The position numbers were made by a program, and so were the translations under genes. From Clostridium thermarum (GTDB taxonomy: Bacteria; Bacillota; Clostridia; Clostridiales; Clostridiaceae): a stretch of DNA of 64,000 nucleotides. Numbering within the stretch: the first letter of the stretch is position 1; every line of letters starts with the position of its first letter. The notes under the pieces are model-generated. The model was not told where the DNA came from. It searched no databases and was given only the letters and a program-made list of their open reading frames with translations. The stretch spans positions 3,539,501 through 3,603,500 of the forward strand of contig NZ_CP040924.1 of assembly GCF_006351925.1 (NCBI RefSeq), in the 5' to 3' direction. Positions 8,958 through 17,426 of the stretch are shown in pieces.

Positions 8958-8959
8958 CG

Positions 8960-10369
8960 TTAGTTTACATGCATTTTAGAATACTGTGAGATTAGGCTTT
9001 TATAACCTAATTGGTTAAAATATTCGTTAGTTAGAGTTGTTGATAGGATGTGGCTGTTTGCTATATGCCAGTATCCTTTTCGGGTATTGGCATATATTTT
9101 TGCAAAATAAGGCCTCATTCCTAATTTTATCAGATTCCTTATCCTTGTTCTGACCTTTTTCCATAGTTTCCATTCACACATTCTTAATCTTCTTCTTATC
9201 CATTGGTCTAATTCTTCCATGTGTTTCTTCCCTTTTGCAAGGGAAAAGTAGTTTACCCATCCAATGATTATTGGATTGAGTTTGTTAATTCTTTCTTCTG
9301 TGCTTAAAGGATTTCTTCGACTCGTTATTTCCCTTATTTTGTTCTTGAACTTCTTTATGCTTTCTTCTGCTATTCTTATATAAGATTTACCTTTCATTAA
9401 ATAGAATGAAAATCCAAGAAATTTCCTTTTCCATGGTCTATCAACTGCGCTTTTCTGCCTATTTACTTTTAGTTTAAGAACTTTTTCAATATATTCAGTT
9501 ATGTTCTCTTTGACTCTTTGGGCTGCTCTTTCACTTTTAACAAATATATTACAGTCATCTGCATATCTGCAAAATTTATGCCCTCTTCTTTCTAATTCTT
9601 TATCTAAATCATCAAGGATTATATTTGCTAAAAGTGGGCTTAATGGCCCTCCCTGCGGTGTCCCTTCTTCATTCTTTACTTTTATTCCATTTAACATAAC
9701 TCCAGATGTTAGATAGGCTCTTATTAGCTTCAGTACCCTTTTGTCTTTAACCCTTCTTGCTACACGACTCATCAAAATATCGTGATTCACTTTGTCGAAG
9801 AATTTTTCAAGGTCTAAATCTACAACCCATCTGTATCCTTCATTTATGTATTCATTTGCCTTCTTTACTGCATCTTTTGCGCTTCTGTTTGGTCTGAAAC
9901 CATAACTATTATTAGAAAAGCCCTTATCAAATGTTAGTGTTAATTCTTGGGCTATCGCCTGTTGTATTAGCCTATCGAGCACAGTTGGTATCCCAAGTAG
10001 TCGAATTCCTCCATTAGGCTTTGGAATCTCCACTCTTCTAACTGGTTGTGGTTTATATTCCCCGTGTAGTATTGCTAATTTTATTTCTGGCCACTCTCGT
10101 ATTAGGAAATCCCGAAGTTCATCGGTTGCCATCCCATCCACTCCGTGGCTACCTTTGTTAGCAACTACTCTCTTATATGCTCTTTGCATATTTTCCCTTG
10201 AGAGTATTCTCTCAAGGGTTCCGTATTCTTGTGCATTAGTTCTTCCTTCTGGGACTGCCGGAGATACTCTATGCACTCCTTGTTTACCTTCGTGTTCCAC
10301 ACTATTATCAACAGGGTAGCCTGTATATTCAGTTTTCTGCAATCTTTGAATATCTCTCGAAGTCTTCAA
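8960..10369 (-). CDS. ltrA: Group II intron reverse transcriptase/maturase
   Basis: A 469-residue protein starting at TTG 10369 with AGGAGG 9 bases upstream. Reverse transcriptase blocks are intact: RRVEIPKPNGGIRLLGIPTV, SYGFRPNRSA, EGTPQGGPLSPLLANI (about 235-250) and the YADD active site at 269-272. The maturase (X/GIIM) domain follows from about 360 (GWVNYFSLAKG, WIRRRLRMCEWKLWKK, YWHIANS). No HNH endonuclease domain is present at the C-terminus, as expected for the class C-like lineage. It should bind and splice the host intron RNA and copy it into DNA. No frameshift is visible, so the intron may be active. Confidence 0.93.
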   Translation of the reverse strand: MKTSRDIQRLQKTEYTGYPVDNSVEHEGKQGVHRVSPAVPEGRTNAQEYGTLERILSRENMQRAYKRVVANKGSHGVDGMATDELRDFLIREWPEIKLAILHGEYKPQPVRRVEIPKPNGGIRLLGIPTVLDRLIQQAIAQELTLTFDKGFSNNSYGFRPNRSAKDAVKKANEYINEGYRWVVDLDLEKFFDKVNHDILMSRVARRVKDKRVLKLIRAYLTSGVMLNGIKVKNEEGTPQGGPLSPLLANIILDDLDKELERRGHKFCRYADDCNIFVKSERAAQRVKENITEYIEKVLKLKVNRQKSAVDRPWKRKFLGFSFYLMKGKSYIRIAEESIKKFKNKIREITSRRNPLSTEERINKLNPIIIGWVNYFSLAKGKKHMEELDQWIRRRLRMCEWKLWKKVRTRIRNLIKLGMRPYFAKIYANTRKGYWHIANSHILSTTLTNEYFNQLGYKSLISQYSKMHVN

Positions 10370-10797
10370 AATTCAAAACCTCCTAACGTTCGGTCCTTCC
10401 CACGATAACGCGTATTTCGTAGTACTATGACCTCTGCTGACTTCTAACAGTTCAGCTACCCATCACTGAGTAGGTTACCATTAGGAAATTTCATTCCTTT
10501 AGTGGTGTATCTGTTAGACCTCCCCGGGTAAGAGCGACCGCCTTCATCCCATATGCTCGCCACATTTACTGTATGAGGTTCGGGTAGTGTTGGATTTTGT
10601 TTTGTTCTGCAAACTCATCCGCCTCAAATCAGCCTCATATGTGTTTCTTGTTCATCGAGCCAGGACTTTGCCTCCGGCTTCCTTCAGATTCCACCTCACG
10701 ATGGACACCCTTGCCATTGGCTAATGGTTCCCACTACCAAGCCCATAGCGGACTTTCACCGCCAAGCTGTCACCCATGCCGGGCACACAGACAAAAT

Positions 10798-10817
10798 GGA
10801 TACATTATAATGTATCC
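10798..10817. repeat. Perfect 20-bp palindrome at the intron insertion site
   Basis: GGATACATTATAATGTATCC lies 9 bases upstream of the intron 5' end (on the minus strand). It can fold into a short stem and probably is the stem-loop used as the insertion target. Confidence 0.65.
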
Positions 10818-10976
10818 AGAGCAAGAAAACCTGCAAAAACCATCTACTTACTATTGATTAATGTGGCTACCTGAAATATTGGGAAATTAGCACCTGTAAG
10901 AGAAAACGTTACTAACAATATGAATTTTTAAAGTGTATTAATCTCTCTTCACTGATTGTAGCAGATTATAAAATAA

Positions 10977-11009
10977 AAGATTTTCCGCAGAGAAACAGCG
11001 TAAAATCTT
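10977..11009. terminator. Hairpin, possible secondary terminator
   Basis: AAGATTTTCCGC (10977-10988) pairs with GCGTAAAATCTT (10998-11009), one mismatch, with A/T-rich flanks on both sides. It lies downstream of the primary terminator of the exporter gene. The rest of 10818-10976 holds nothing that I recognise. Confidence 0.45.
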
Positions 11010-11049
11010 CCTTCCATTCTTAATTCTTATATTTTAATTATTAATTTTA

Positions 11050-11073
11050 AAAACTGTGATAAAACACAGTTTT
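11050..11073 (-). terminator. Terminator of the YqjA-like exporter gene
   Basis: AAAACTGTG (11050-11058) pairs with CACAGTTTT (11065-11073). The stem touches the stop codon and is followed on the minus strand by TTTTTAAAATTAATAATT. Confidence 0.8.
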
Positions 11074-12032
11074 CAATTAGTATGGTTCTTTTTAAATTCA
11101 TATTTAATGGCTAGAAATTCTTCAAGGTCATTCATGAATTGATAGAGCATAGCCCTGTTCTCAAACTCTTCCCTGGTGCTAGGCAGGTTCATTACCTTGT
11201 AACTCTCTCTTAGTGAATTTAAGTCTTGGAGAAGCCCCAGTGCAGTATTCTGTTCATGTAGTTCCTTGGCCACCTTTTCAGTAAATTCGGCCATCATTAT
11301 AGTCTGCTCATAGGTCATGAAAAACCGGCGGAAGTGTCCCCTCAATCTTTTTAGGGTATGCAATTGCTGTACCCTCATTTCCATATATTCTACGTAATAG
11401 TTGCTTTCAGAGAACAAGTAATTGTTTGAGTTCCTATAGGCCCTCTTTCTTGCGGCTTCCAATCTACTTTCTAAACCGTTAAATAGTTCTTCTTCCCTTA
11501 TAGTTACATGCTGATTCCTTAAGGCCTGAGCCATATTTATTAGAATTGTCTTTATAGTCTCCTCGATATAACTTTGATCCTCTTTAAGCTGACCTTCTAC
11601 ACTGGGCATATAGAGATTAAGTAAAAGGGCTGTACCTGCCCCTACCAGCATTAATGACAACTCATTAAAAAGCCACTCTACTGCTACGGTGTTTTCCACC
11701 AATAGGTGGGTAACCAGTACGGAGTTAACAACTATTCCTTCAGCTACTTTTAGCCTTACAGCCAAGGGAATAAAAATTAATAGAAAGACTCCAAATACTA
11801 ATGGATTATAGCCAAAAACAAGGAATAAGATTGTTGATATTGCTAATGCCAAAAAAAATGCACCTAACCGCTGAAGTGCTATTTGTACAGACTGTCTCCT
11901 GGTACTTTGGGTACTCAGGATTGCTATTACCCCTGCCGCCACAGAGTATTTAAGTCCAAGCTCCTTGGCAATCATCATGGCTATAGCAGCGCCAATAGCA
12001 GTTTTTATGGTACGGTATCCTATGAATTTCAT
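11073..12032 (-). CDS. YqjA-type aromatic acid exporter family protein
   Basis: About 319 residues from the ATG at 12032, which has AAAGGAG correctly placed; an ATG 15 bases upstream overlaps that RBS. The N-terminal half has six or so membrane helices of the ArAE_1 type (FIGYRTIKTAIGAAIAMMIA, TRRQSVQIALQRLGAFFLAL). The cytoplasmic C-terminal half is helical (ArAE_1_C), with YYVEYMEMRVQQLHTLKRLR. Family members are annotated as aromatic acid exporters, but substrates are mostly untested. It follows the DEAD-box helicase gene in the same direction but is separated from it by a terminator. Confidence 0.85.
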   Translation of the reverse strand: MKFIGYRTIKTAIGAAIAMMIAKELGLKYSVAAGVIAILSTQSTRRQSVQIALQRLGAFFLALAISTILFLVFGYNPLVFGVFLLIFIPLAVRLKVAEGIVVNSVLVTHLLVENTVAVEWLFNELSLMLVGAGTALLLNLYMPSVEGQLKEDQSYIEETIKTILINMAQALRNQHVTIREEELFNGLESRLEAARKRAYRNSNNYLFSESNYYVEYMEMRVQQLHTLKRLRGHFRRFFMTYEQTIMMAEFTEKVAKELHEQNTALGLLQDLNSLRESYKVMNLPSTREEFENRAMLYQFMNDLEEFLAIKYEFKKNHTN

Positions 12033-12075
12033 AATTACTCCTTTCATTTATAGAAAAAGATATCTTCCAGTATGC

Positions 12076-12110
12076 AAAAAAGTTGTTAGAATGTACTTTC
12101 CAACAACTTT
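12076..12110 (-). terminator. Terminator of the DEAD-box helicase gene
   Basis: AAAGTTGTT (12102-12110 read on the minus strand) pairs with AACAACTTT (12079-12087), followed on the minus strand by TTTTGC. Confidence 0.8.
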
Positions 12111-12130
12111 AATTTTTATGATAGCTACTT

Positions 12131-13702
12131 TTATATTCTTGGTTTTGAAACCTCGATTCTCATCCTTCGGCCACAAAGCTTCTGTCCATTGCATTTTTTT
12201 ATGATATCTTCTACCACTTCGTCAGATACATCCACAAAGGTAAACTTATCCAGAATATCAATATTGCCTACATCTTCTCTGTTTACATCTGCATAGTTGT
12301 TGAAGAACTTAAGTATTAGCTTAGGATCAACCCTATCCATACGGCCTACACTTAAGAACAGTCTGATGAAGCTTGGGGCCGTATCTATAGAATTCTCTTC
12401 GTAATCGTAGCTTACTTCTTTACTGTATATCATTTCCATTAAAGCAGCAGCAACATCCACAAGATTGAACTCCTCATCCAACTCTGCTGCTAAAGGTACA
12501 AACTTCTTATATGTGTCCTTTTCCAGGGTAGCTTTCACTCTTGACAGCATATTCTTATACTTTGTGAGGAATATGTCGTCTACCGTAGGTATTTCTCTTC
12601 TCTTTATCTTACCCTTTGTTACCTTTTCAATCTGTTTAAGGGTCCTATACTCTCTGGCAGTAACCAAAGTATAGGCTATTCCCTCCCTGTTTGCTCTTCC
12701 TGTTCTACCGATTCTGTGTACGTAGGATTCTATATCCTGTGGCAGATCGTAGTTTATAACGTGAGTTACATTTTCAACGTCTATACCTCTTGCTGCCACG
12801 TCAGTAGCAACCAGAAATTCAATATTTCCCTCTTTGAACTTTCTTAAAGTGTTAAGTCTCTGATTTTGGTTCATATCACCGTGCATGCCTTCAACATTGT
12901 AGCCTCTGGCCTGCATGGCTTCTACCAGTTCATCAACACCCTTTTTAGTTTTGCAGAAGATTATTGCGGAAGTGGGTTCATCCACATCCAATATTCTGCA
13001 AAAGGATTCAAACCTATCCTTCTGTTTTATCTCATAGTAATACTGTTTAACAGTAGACACAGTCATAGCATTTTTTGCTATTGTTATGTGTTTTGTGTCA
13101 CTCTTCATGTATCTCCTGGCTAGTTTTCTGATTTCATCAGGCATAGTCGCTGAGAACAGCATGGTCTGCCTTTCCTTGCTGCAACTGTTGATGATCTCTT
13201 CAATATCATCTATAAAGCCCATATTTAACATTTCATCAGCTTCGTCGAGAACTAAGAACTTTATGTCGCTTAAATCCATAACATTTCTTCTGATTAAATC
13301 CAAAACTCTTCCCGGAGTTCCTACAACTATGTCTATGCCTCTTCTAAGGGCACCGATTTGTCTTTCGATAGGCTGGCCTCCGTAAACCGGCAGCAGCTTT
13401 ACCCTTACGTACTTTCCTATGCGGTTTAACTCGTCATTTACCTGAATAGCCAGTTCTCTGGTAGGTGTAAGAATTATGCTGTTTATCTTACCATCCATCC
13501 TCTTCATCTTACTTAAAATTGGAGCACCGAAGGCAAGAGTCTTTCCTGTACCGGTCTGAGCCTGACCTATGGCGTCAAACCCCTCCAATAGCACGGGTAT
13601 AATTTCCGCCTGTATACTTGACGGCTCTTCAAAGCCCATATCATCTATTGCTCTAAGTACTTCCTTTGATAATCCTAATTCATAAAATTTATTTTCTTCC
13701 AT
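12131..13702 (-). CDS. DEAD-box ATP-dependent RNA helicase with DbpA-type C-terminal domain
   Basis: A 523-residue helicase of the DeaD/CshA group that remodels structured RNA in mRNA decay, ribosome assembly and cold adaptation. All core motifs are intact: AQTGTGKT (48-55), PTRELA (80-85), DEAD (153-156), SAT (184-186) and HRIGRTGR (329-336). The C-terminal about 75 residues match a DbpA-like RNA-binding domain (RLFLSVGRMDRVDP, then GQKLCGRRMRIEVSK). The gene has a long leader containing a palindromic -10 region and lies just downstream of a free-standing terminator hairpin. Confidence 0.93.
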   Translation of the reverse strand: MEENKFYELGLSKEVLRAIDDMGFEEPSSIQAEIIPVLLEGFDAIGQAQTGTGKTLAFGAPILSKMKRMDGKINSIILTPTRELAIQVNDELNRIGKYVRVKLLPVYGGQPIERQIGALRRGIDIVVGTPGRVLDLIRRNVMDLSDIKFLVLDEADEMLNMGFIDDIEEIINSCSKERQTMLFSATMPDEIRKLARRYMKSDTKHITIAKNAMTVSTVKQYYYEIKQKDRFESFCRILDVDEPTSAIIFCKTKKGVDELVEAMQARGYNVEGMHGDMNQNQRLNTLRKFKEGNIEFLVATDVAARGIDVENVTHVINYDLPQDIESYVHRIGRTGRANREGIAYTLVTAREYRTLKQIEKVTKGKIKRREIPTVDDIFLTKYKNMLSRVKATLEKDTYKKFVPLAAELDEEFNLVDVAAALMEMIYSKEVSYDYEENSIDTAPSFIRLFLSVGRMDRVDPKLILKFFNNYADVNREDVGNIDILDKFTFVDVSDEVVEDIIKKCNGQKLCGRRMRIEVSKPRI

Positions 13703-13768
13703 TTATATTCCTTCTTTCAAACAATATTTTCGCATATTGCTTCTAAAACCATAATTCAGCCCACTTAT

Positions 13769-13794
13769 ATATCTTTGCTATCAAAGATATTATA
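13769..13794 (-). promoter_or_regulatory. Helicase promoter -10 fused to a 9-bp inverted repeat
   Basis: On the minus strand TATAAT (13794-13789) runs directly into ATATCTTTG/CAAAGATAT (13790-13769), a perfect inverted repeat with a 4-base spacer. It could be an operator or a 5' stem of the helicase mRNA. The leader would be about 75-80 bases. No convincing -35 was found. Confidence 0.4.
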
Positions 13795-13803
13795 CCCACA
13801 AAC

Positions 13804-13835
13804 AAAAACTCTATAAGAACTAATTCTTACAGAGT
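13804..13835 (-). terminator. Terminator-like hairpin upstream of the helicase promoter
   Basis: ACTCT.TAAGAA and TTCTTA.AGAGT (13808-13835) form an 11-bp stem with one internal mismatch and a 4-base loop. On the minus strand it ends in GTTTTTGTTTG. No annotated gene lies upstream on that strand, so it either ends an unseen small transcript or is part of a longer helicase leader. Confidence 0.55.
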
Positions 13836-14200
13836 AATTTTAATTAAAACCATCTTCTAAAAACCTTATTCTTATTCAAATCAACGCCTATAGGACAAAT
13901 ATATCTATAACCAATTATAATCTTAAAATCAAATACGCAATCTAAGCCTATGCTAGTATATCACTATAAATTAAATTATGCAATATTTAATCTTCATTCC
14001 ATGATAATTGGCCATTATATTTGCTAGCCATGGTATTACACTAATCTATATATACTATATCTCTATGGATAATCCTAATATAAATTTTAAAAAACATACA
14101 TTCATATATACCTATTTGTGTAATTAAATGATATTTTTTAGTAGCATCCATTTTCTAACTTAAATATAATAAACCGTAAAGATAAAGAAGGAGCTGTACT
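13836..14200. other. Gene-free AT-rich stretch
   Basis: No convincing open frame. It holds the promoter region of the rightward acidic-protein gene (TATAAT at 14165-14170 is a possible -10) and, on the minus strand, room for a short RNA ending at the 13804-13835 hairpin. Confidence 0.3.
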
Positions 14201-14458
14201 ATGAGTACAAACTTAAAAAGAAAAATTACAATACTTGAAGATTTGCTAGAAGACATACTTAGAGATTTAGAAGACCTACCCCTGATAAAATTTCATGAAT
14301 ACCGTGAACTAATGCTTGAAAAGATTTATGATTTTACCGACAAGCTTTTCCTGGCAGAGGAAGCTCCCTATGACAGTAGCGACATTTCTGATTACGATTA
14401 TGACTACTACAACGAAGATGAAATCGAACACTATGTGGACGATGAGGAAGAGAGCTGA
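14201..14458 (+). CDS. Small acidic hypothetical protein
   Basis: An 85-residue protein with a well placed AAGGAG RBS. The N-terminal about 50 residues look helical and could form a coiled coil (KITILEDLLEDILRDLEDLP). The C-terminal 35 residues are strongly acidic and Tyr/Asp-rich (DYDYDYYNEDEIEHYVDDEE). No membrane segment or signal peptide. I do not recognise a family. A strong terminator follows, which supports a real gene. Confidence 0.6.
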   Translation: MSTNLKRKITILEDLLEDILRDLEDLPLIKFHEYRELMLEKIYDFTDKLFLAEEAPYDSSDISDYDYDYYNEDEIEHYVDDEEES

Positions 14459-14473
14459 TTATATATTTTTCAT

Positions 14474-14513
14474 AATAATAAAGTCCAGCCCGGTTAGGCT
14501 GGACTTTATTATT
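14474..14513. terminator. Strong bidirectional terminator
   Basis: AATAATAAAGTCCAGCC (14474-14490) pairs perfectly with GGCTGGACTTTATTATT (14497-14513) across a CGGTTA loop. It separates the convergent acidic-protein and NhaC genes. Confidence 0.9.
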
Positions 14514-14526
14514 GTTTATCATATTA

Positions 14527-15945
14527 TTAGGAGGCTTCTGCCGCAACCACAGTTTCCTCAGTTCCTTCTTCAAGTTTTGTCATTGTAATTCCTGTATATC
14601 CGTAAATTACAGATACTATGGGGTTTATCCAATTCAGGAAAGCGAAAGGCAAGTAAGCAAGGGTAGCTACCCCTAGTGCTCCTGACATAAACATACCACA
14701 GGTATTCCAAGGAACCAGTGGGGATGTTAGAGTACCTGAATCTTCAAGTGCTCTGGATAAGTTCTTGGGATGCAAATCTCTTCTGTTATACTCATCCTTA
14801 TACATCTTTCCCGGAATTACTATTGAGAGATATTGATCTCCGGTAACTATATTTGTAAAGATACAGGAAAGTATTGTTACTAATACTAGTGAACCGGTAC
14901 TTCTAGCATAGGATAGAAGCTTTTCAACGATAACCTGCAGGAATCCAGACTTTTCCATTATACCTCCGAAAGTCATAGCGCAAAGAATCAGAGATATAGT
15001 ACTCATCATGCTTTGAGCTCCCCCTCTGGTCAGCAGTAAATCTACAGCCTCAACCCCCGTCTCTGATACATATCCGGTGTTTAGCGCATTTAATATATCA
15101 CCAATCCCCTTATTCTGAAATATTACTGCAAATATGGCACCAAGTAACGTTCCGGCAAATAATCCCGGTATAGCTGGAACCTTTTTTACAACAAGTATTA
15201 TTACAATCACTGGTGGTATTAGTAATATAGGACTTATTGTAAATTGTTCCTGAATTCCATCTAAAAGTTGATTTATCTGTACGTAATCTAATTCCTTATT
15301 TGCATATTTCAACCCCAAAAGTCCATAAACCATAAGTGAAATGAGCAAACTTGGTGTTGTGGTGTATAACATATGTCTCACATGATCAAAAAGCTTTGCT
15401 CCAGCCATAGCCGGTGCCAAATTGGTTGTTTCGGATAGAGGAGAAATCTTATCTCCAAAATATGCACCGGATATAATAGCTCCAGCTACCAAAGGTGTAT
15501 CGATGCCAAGACCTTGTCCAACTCCAAGTAATGCTACTCCTACGGTACCTGCAGTTGTCCAAGAACTTCCTGTTGCAAGTGCAACTATACAGCATATGAT
15601 ACAAGATGCCACAAGAAATACTCCCGGCGATAGTACCTTTAATCCGTAGAAGATCATAGCAGGAACAGTTCCGCTTAGTATCCATGCACCTATTACTGTT
15701 CCTATTATTATAAGAATCAGTATAGCTTGCATTGACATACTGATTGTGTCTATAATGCTTTTTTCCAGAACTTCCCATTTGCATCCCAATCTCATGGCCA
15801 TGATTCCAGCAATCAAGGCTGCAAACATAAGAGGAATCTGAGCACTGCCTTCAAATTTTATTATGGTAACCGAAAGAAAAATAATCAATGCAATAATTGG
15901 AATAAGAGCTTCCCATATATATGGCTTTCTTACGTTGTTCATCAT
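14527..15945 (-). CDS. nhaC: NhaC-family Na+/H+ antiporter
   Basis: About 472 residues. AAGGGTG lies upstream, and the start is one of the tandem ATGs at 15945/15942; a GTG at 15951 sits inside the RBS. It has a polytopic membrane profile with NhaC signatures: TGSSWTTAGTVGVALLGVG, ISGAYFGDKISPLSETTNLA, NIVTGDQYLSIVIPG and LEDSGTLTSPLVPWNTCGMF. Family members exchange sodium for protons, and some relatives exchange malate/lactate. It is transcribed alone. Confidence 0.9.
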   Translation of the reverse strand: MMNNVRKPYIWEALIPIIALIIFLSVTIIKFEGSAQIPLMFAALIAGIMAMRLGCKWEVLEKSIIDTISMSMQAILILIIIGTVIGAWILSGTVPAMIFYGLKVLSPGVFLVASCIICCIVALATGSSWTTAGTVGVALLGVGQGLGIDTPLVAGAIISGAYFGDKISPLSETTNLAPAMAGAKLFDHVRHMLYTTTPSLLISLMVYGLLGLKYANKELDYVQINQLLDGIQEQFTISPILLIPPVIVIILVVKKVPAIPGLFAGTLLGAIFAVIFQNKGIGDILNALNTGYVSETGVEAVDLLLTRGGAQSMMSTISLILCAMTFGGIMEKSGFLQVIVEKLLSYARSTGSLVLVTILSCIFTNIVTGDQYLSIVIPGKMYKDEYNRRDLHPKNLSRALEDSGTLTSPLVPWNTCGMFMSGALGVATLAYLPFAFLNWINPIVSVIYGYTGITMTKLEEGTEETVVAAEAS

Positions 15946-16100
15946 CTTCACCCTTGCGTATTATTTTAATAAGAATTATGAAAATTTATGCTTTCTTCTA
16001 TGTTGATAAGCACATTAATTATATCAGCTCTGCATCAAATATCAATAATTATTTTTAAATTTCCTTAACATTCTTCACAAACTAAAATTATGCATAATTA

Positions 16101-16141
16101 TAAATATAGACCTCCAAAAGTATTAGTAACCTTTGAAGGCC
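16101..16141 (-). terminator. Terminator of the cold-shock protein gene
   Basis: GGCCTTCAAAGG (16141-16130 on the minus strand) pairs with CTTTTGGAGGTC (16120-16109), including G-U pairs, then TATATTTATAATT. Confidence 0.6.
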
Positions 16142-16153
16142 TTGTAAAAATAA

Positions 16154-16363
16154 TTATAGTTTTTGTACATTAATTGCCATAGGTCCCTTTTTTTCTTCAA
16201 CTACGTCAAAAGTTACTTGGCTTCCTTCATGAAGCTCCTTATCATTAGCTTCCCCTCTGATACTGTTCTTGTGTACAAATATCTCATCACCATTATTGGC
16301 AGAAATAAAACCATAGCCTCTTTCGTTATCAAACCACTTAACTACTCCGGTATACATGCTCAT
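16154..16363 (-). CDS. Cold-shock domain protein (CspA family)
   Basis: A 69-residue single cold-shock domain that binds single-stranded RNA. The RNP1 motif GYGFI and RNP2 motif IFVHK are intact, with the usual KWFDNERGYGFI core. AAGGAG lies directly before an ATG at 16372, so the ATG at 16363 (9-base spacing) is the likely start. It is typical family length and probably an RNA chaperone. It is transcribed alone between the ZIP and NhaC genes. Confidence 0.93.
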   Translation of the reverse strand: MSMYTGVVKWFDNERGYGFISANNGDEIFVHKNSIRGEANDKELHEGSQVTFDVVEEKKGPMAINVQKL

Positions 16364-16447
16364 ATTATGCATCTCCTTAAGTAATAAATTTACGCTACAG
16401 TTTTATTATTTCTTATATTGAGTTTCTATATTCAGATACCAATAGTA

Positions 16448-17263
16448 TTATCCCAGTGCCACATCCAGTATCATCATTATTGCAAAACCCAGCAGTGCTC
16501 CAATGGTTGCAATATCCGTATGCCTTCCTTCCTGTGCCTCAGGTATTAACTCTTCCACCACTACATATATCATTGCTCCCGCAGCAAAGGAAAGGGCATA
16601 AGGAAGTATGCTCTGGATTTCTACTACTGCTACCGCTCCAATTACTCCAGCAATAGGCTCTACGATACCGGAAGCTTGACCGTATATAAAGCTTTTAAAC
16701 CTGGAAAAGCCTTCTCTTCTTAAAGGTATTGAAACTGCCGCTCCCTCAGGAAAGTTTTGTATTCCTATACCTATGGCCAAGGCAACAGCTCCTGCTAAAG
16801 AGGCAGTAGGTAGATCTGCAGCTATAGCGCCGAAGGCAACTCCAACAGCTAGTCCTTCAGGTATATTATGCAGGGTAATTGCTAAAACCAACAGAACACT
16901 TCTTTGCCAGCTGGTCTTTATTCCCTCCGCCTCTTCTACCGGTGCACCAATATGTAAGTGAGGCATGATCTTATCTACTAAAAGTAAGAACGCTCCTCCT
17001 GCCAAAAATCCTGTCACTGCAGGTACCCACGGTGTTTTTCCTGCCTGTTCTGCCATCTCTATGGCTGGTGAAAGCAGTGACCAGAAGCTTGCAGCTATCA
17101 TAACTCCTGCTGCAAATCCAAGCATTCCGTTCAAAACATTTTTATTGATACTTTTAAAGATAAACACCATAGCTGCACCCAAGGCTGTCAGAAACCATGT
17201 AAAAAGTGTTGCTAAAAGTGCCTGAAGCACCGGTGTTAATCCTGTAAACCAATCTACAATCAT
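16448..17263 (-). CDS. ZIP-family divalent metal transporter
   Basis: A 271-residue membrane protein of the ZIP/GufA group, which brings zinc or other divalent metals into the cytoplasm. The metal-site motifs of helices IV and V are present as [13 protein letters not shown] and [14 protein letters not shown], with a later [12 protein letters not shown]. Helices I-III and the short His-containing loop (PHLHIG) also fit. AAGGAG-type RBS before the ATG. Metal specificity is not readable from sequence. Confidence 0.92.
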   Translation of the reverse strand: MIVDWFTGLTPVLQALLATLFTWFLTALGAAMVFIFKSINKNVLNGMLGFAAGVMIAASFWSLLSPAIEMAEQAGKTPWVPAVTGFLAGGAFLLLVDKIMPHLHIGAPVEEAEGIKTSWQRSVLLVLAITLHNIPEGLAVGVAFGAIAADLPTASLAGAVALAIGIGIQNFPEGAAVSIPLRREGFSRFKSFIYGQASGIVEPIAGVIGAVAVVEIQSILPYALSFAAGAMIYVVVEELIPEAQEGRHTDIATIGALLGFAIMMILDVALG

Positions 17264-17395
17264 CTATTTATCAACTCCTTAATCTAGTGGAAATTATTGT
17301 CCATTTAGTTTATTATATTTTATATAATGGGGCTTTACAACACCATTTTTCTTCCCAGGTCTATTGCACCGCCATATTATTAGTATGTCATAATA

Positions 17396-17426
17396 AGAAA
17401 AAACGACTCAACTTTCAGGCTGAGTC
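17396..17426 (-). terminator. Terminator overlapping the end of the M15 peptidase gene
   Basis: GACTCA (17426-17421 on the minus strand) pairs with TGAGTC (17410-17405), followed by GTTTTTTC. The stem covers the last codons and the TGA stop at 17415-17417. Confidence 0.75.

Larger units (their letters stand above)
8880..10788 (-). mobile_element. Full-length group II intron (class C-like)
   Basis: The 5' end reads GTGTGCCCGGCATGGGT from 10788 leftwards and the 3' end reads CCTACTCGAT ending at 8880, both typical of group II introns, for a total of 1,909 bases. A reverse transcriptase/maturase gene lies in the distal half and a domain V/VI structure follows it. The 5' exon ends in a 20-bp palindrome followed by TTTTGTCT. 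This fits class C introns, which insert just 3' of stem-loops or terminators. Ends are inferred from sequence motifs and not from an empty-site comparison. Confidence 0.8.

Noticed and set aside
10597..10857. 86-codon open frame on the + strand
   Set aside because: It is antisense to the structured 5' part of the group II intron, lacks an RBS and has intron-RNA-like composition.
14334..14588. Open frames of 79 and 90 codons over the acidic-protein gene and terminator
   Set aside because: They run through a strong terminator stem and lack RBS; the 14201-14458 frame explains the region.
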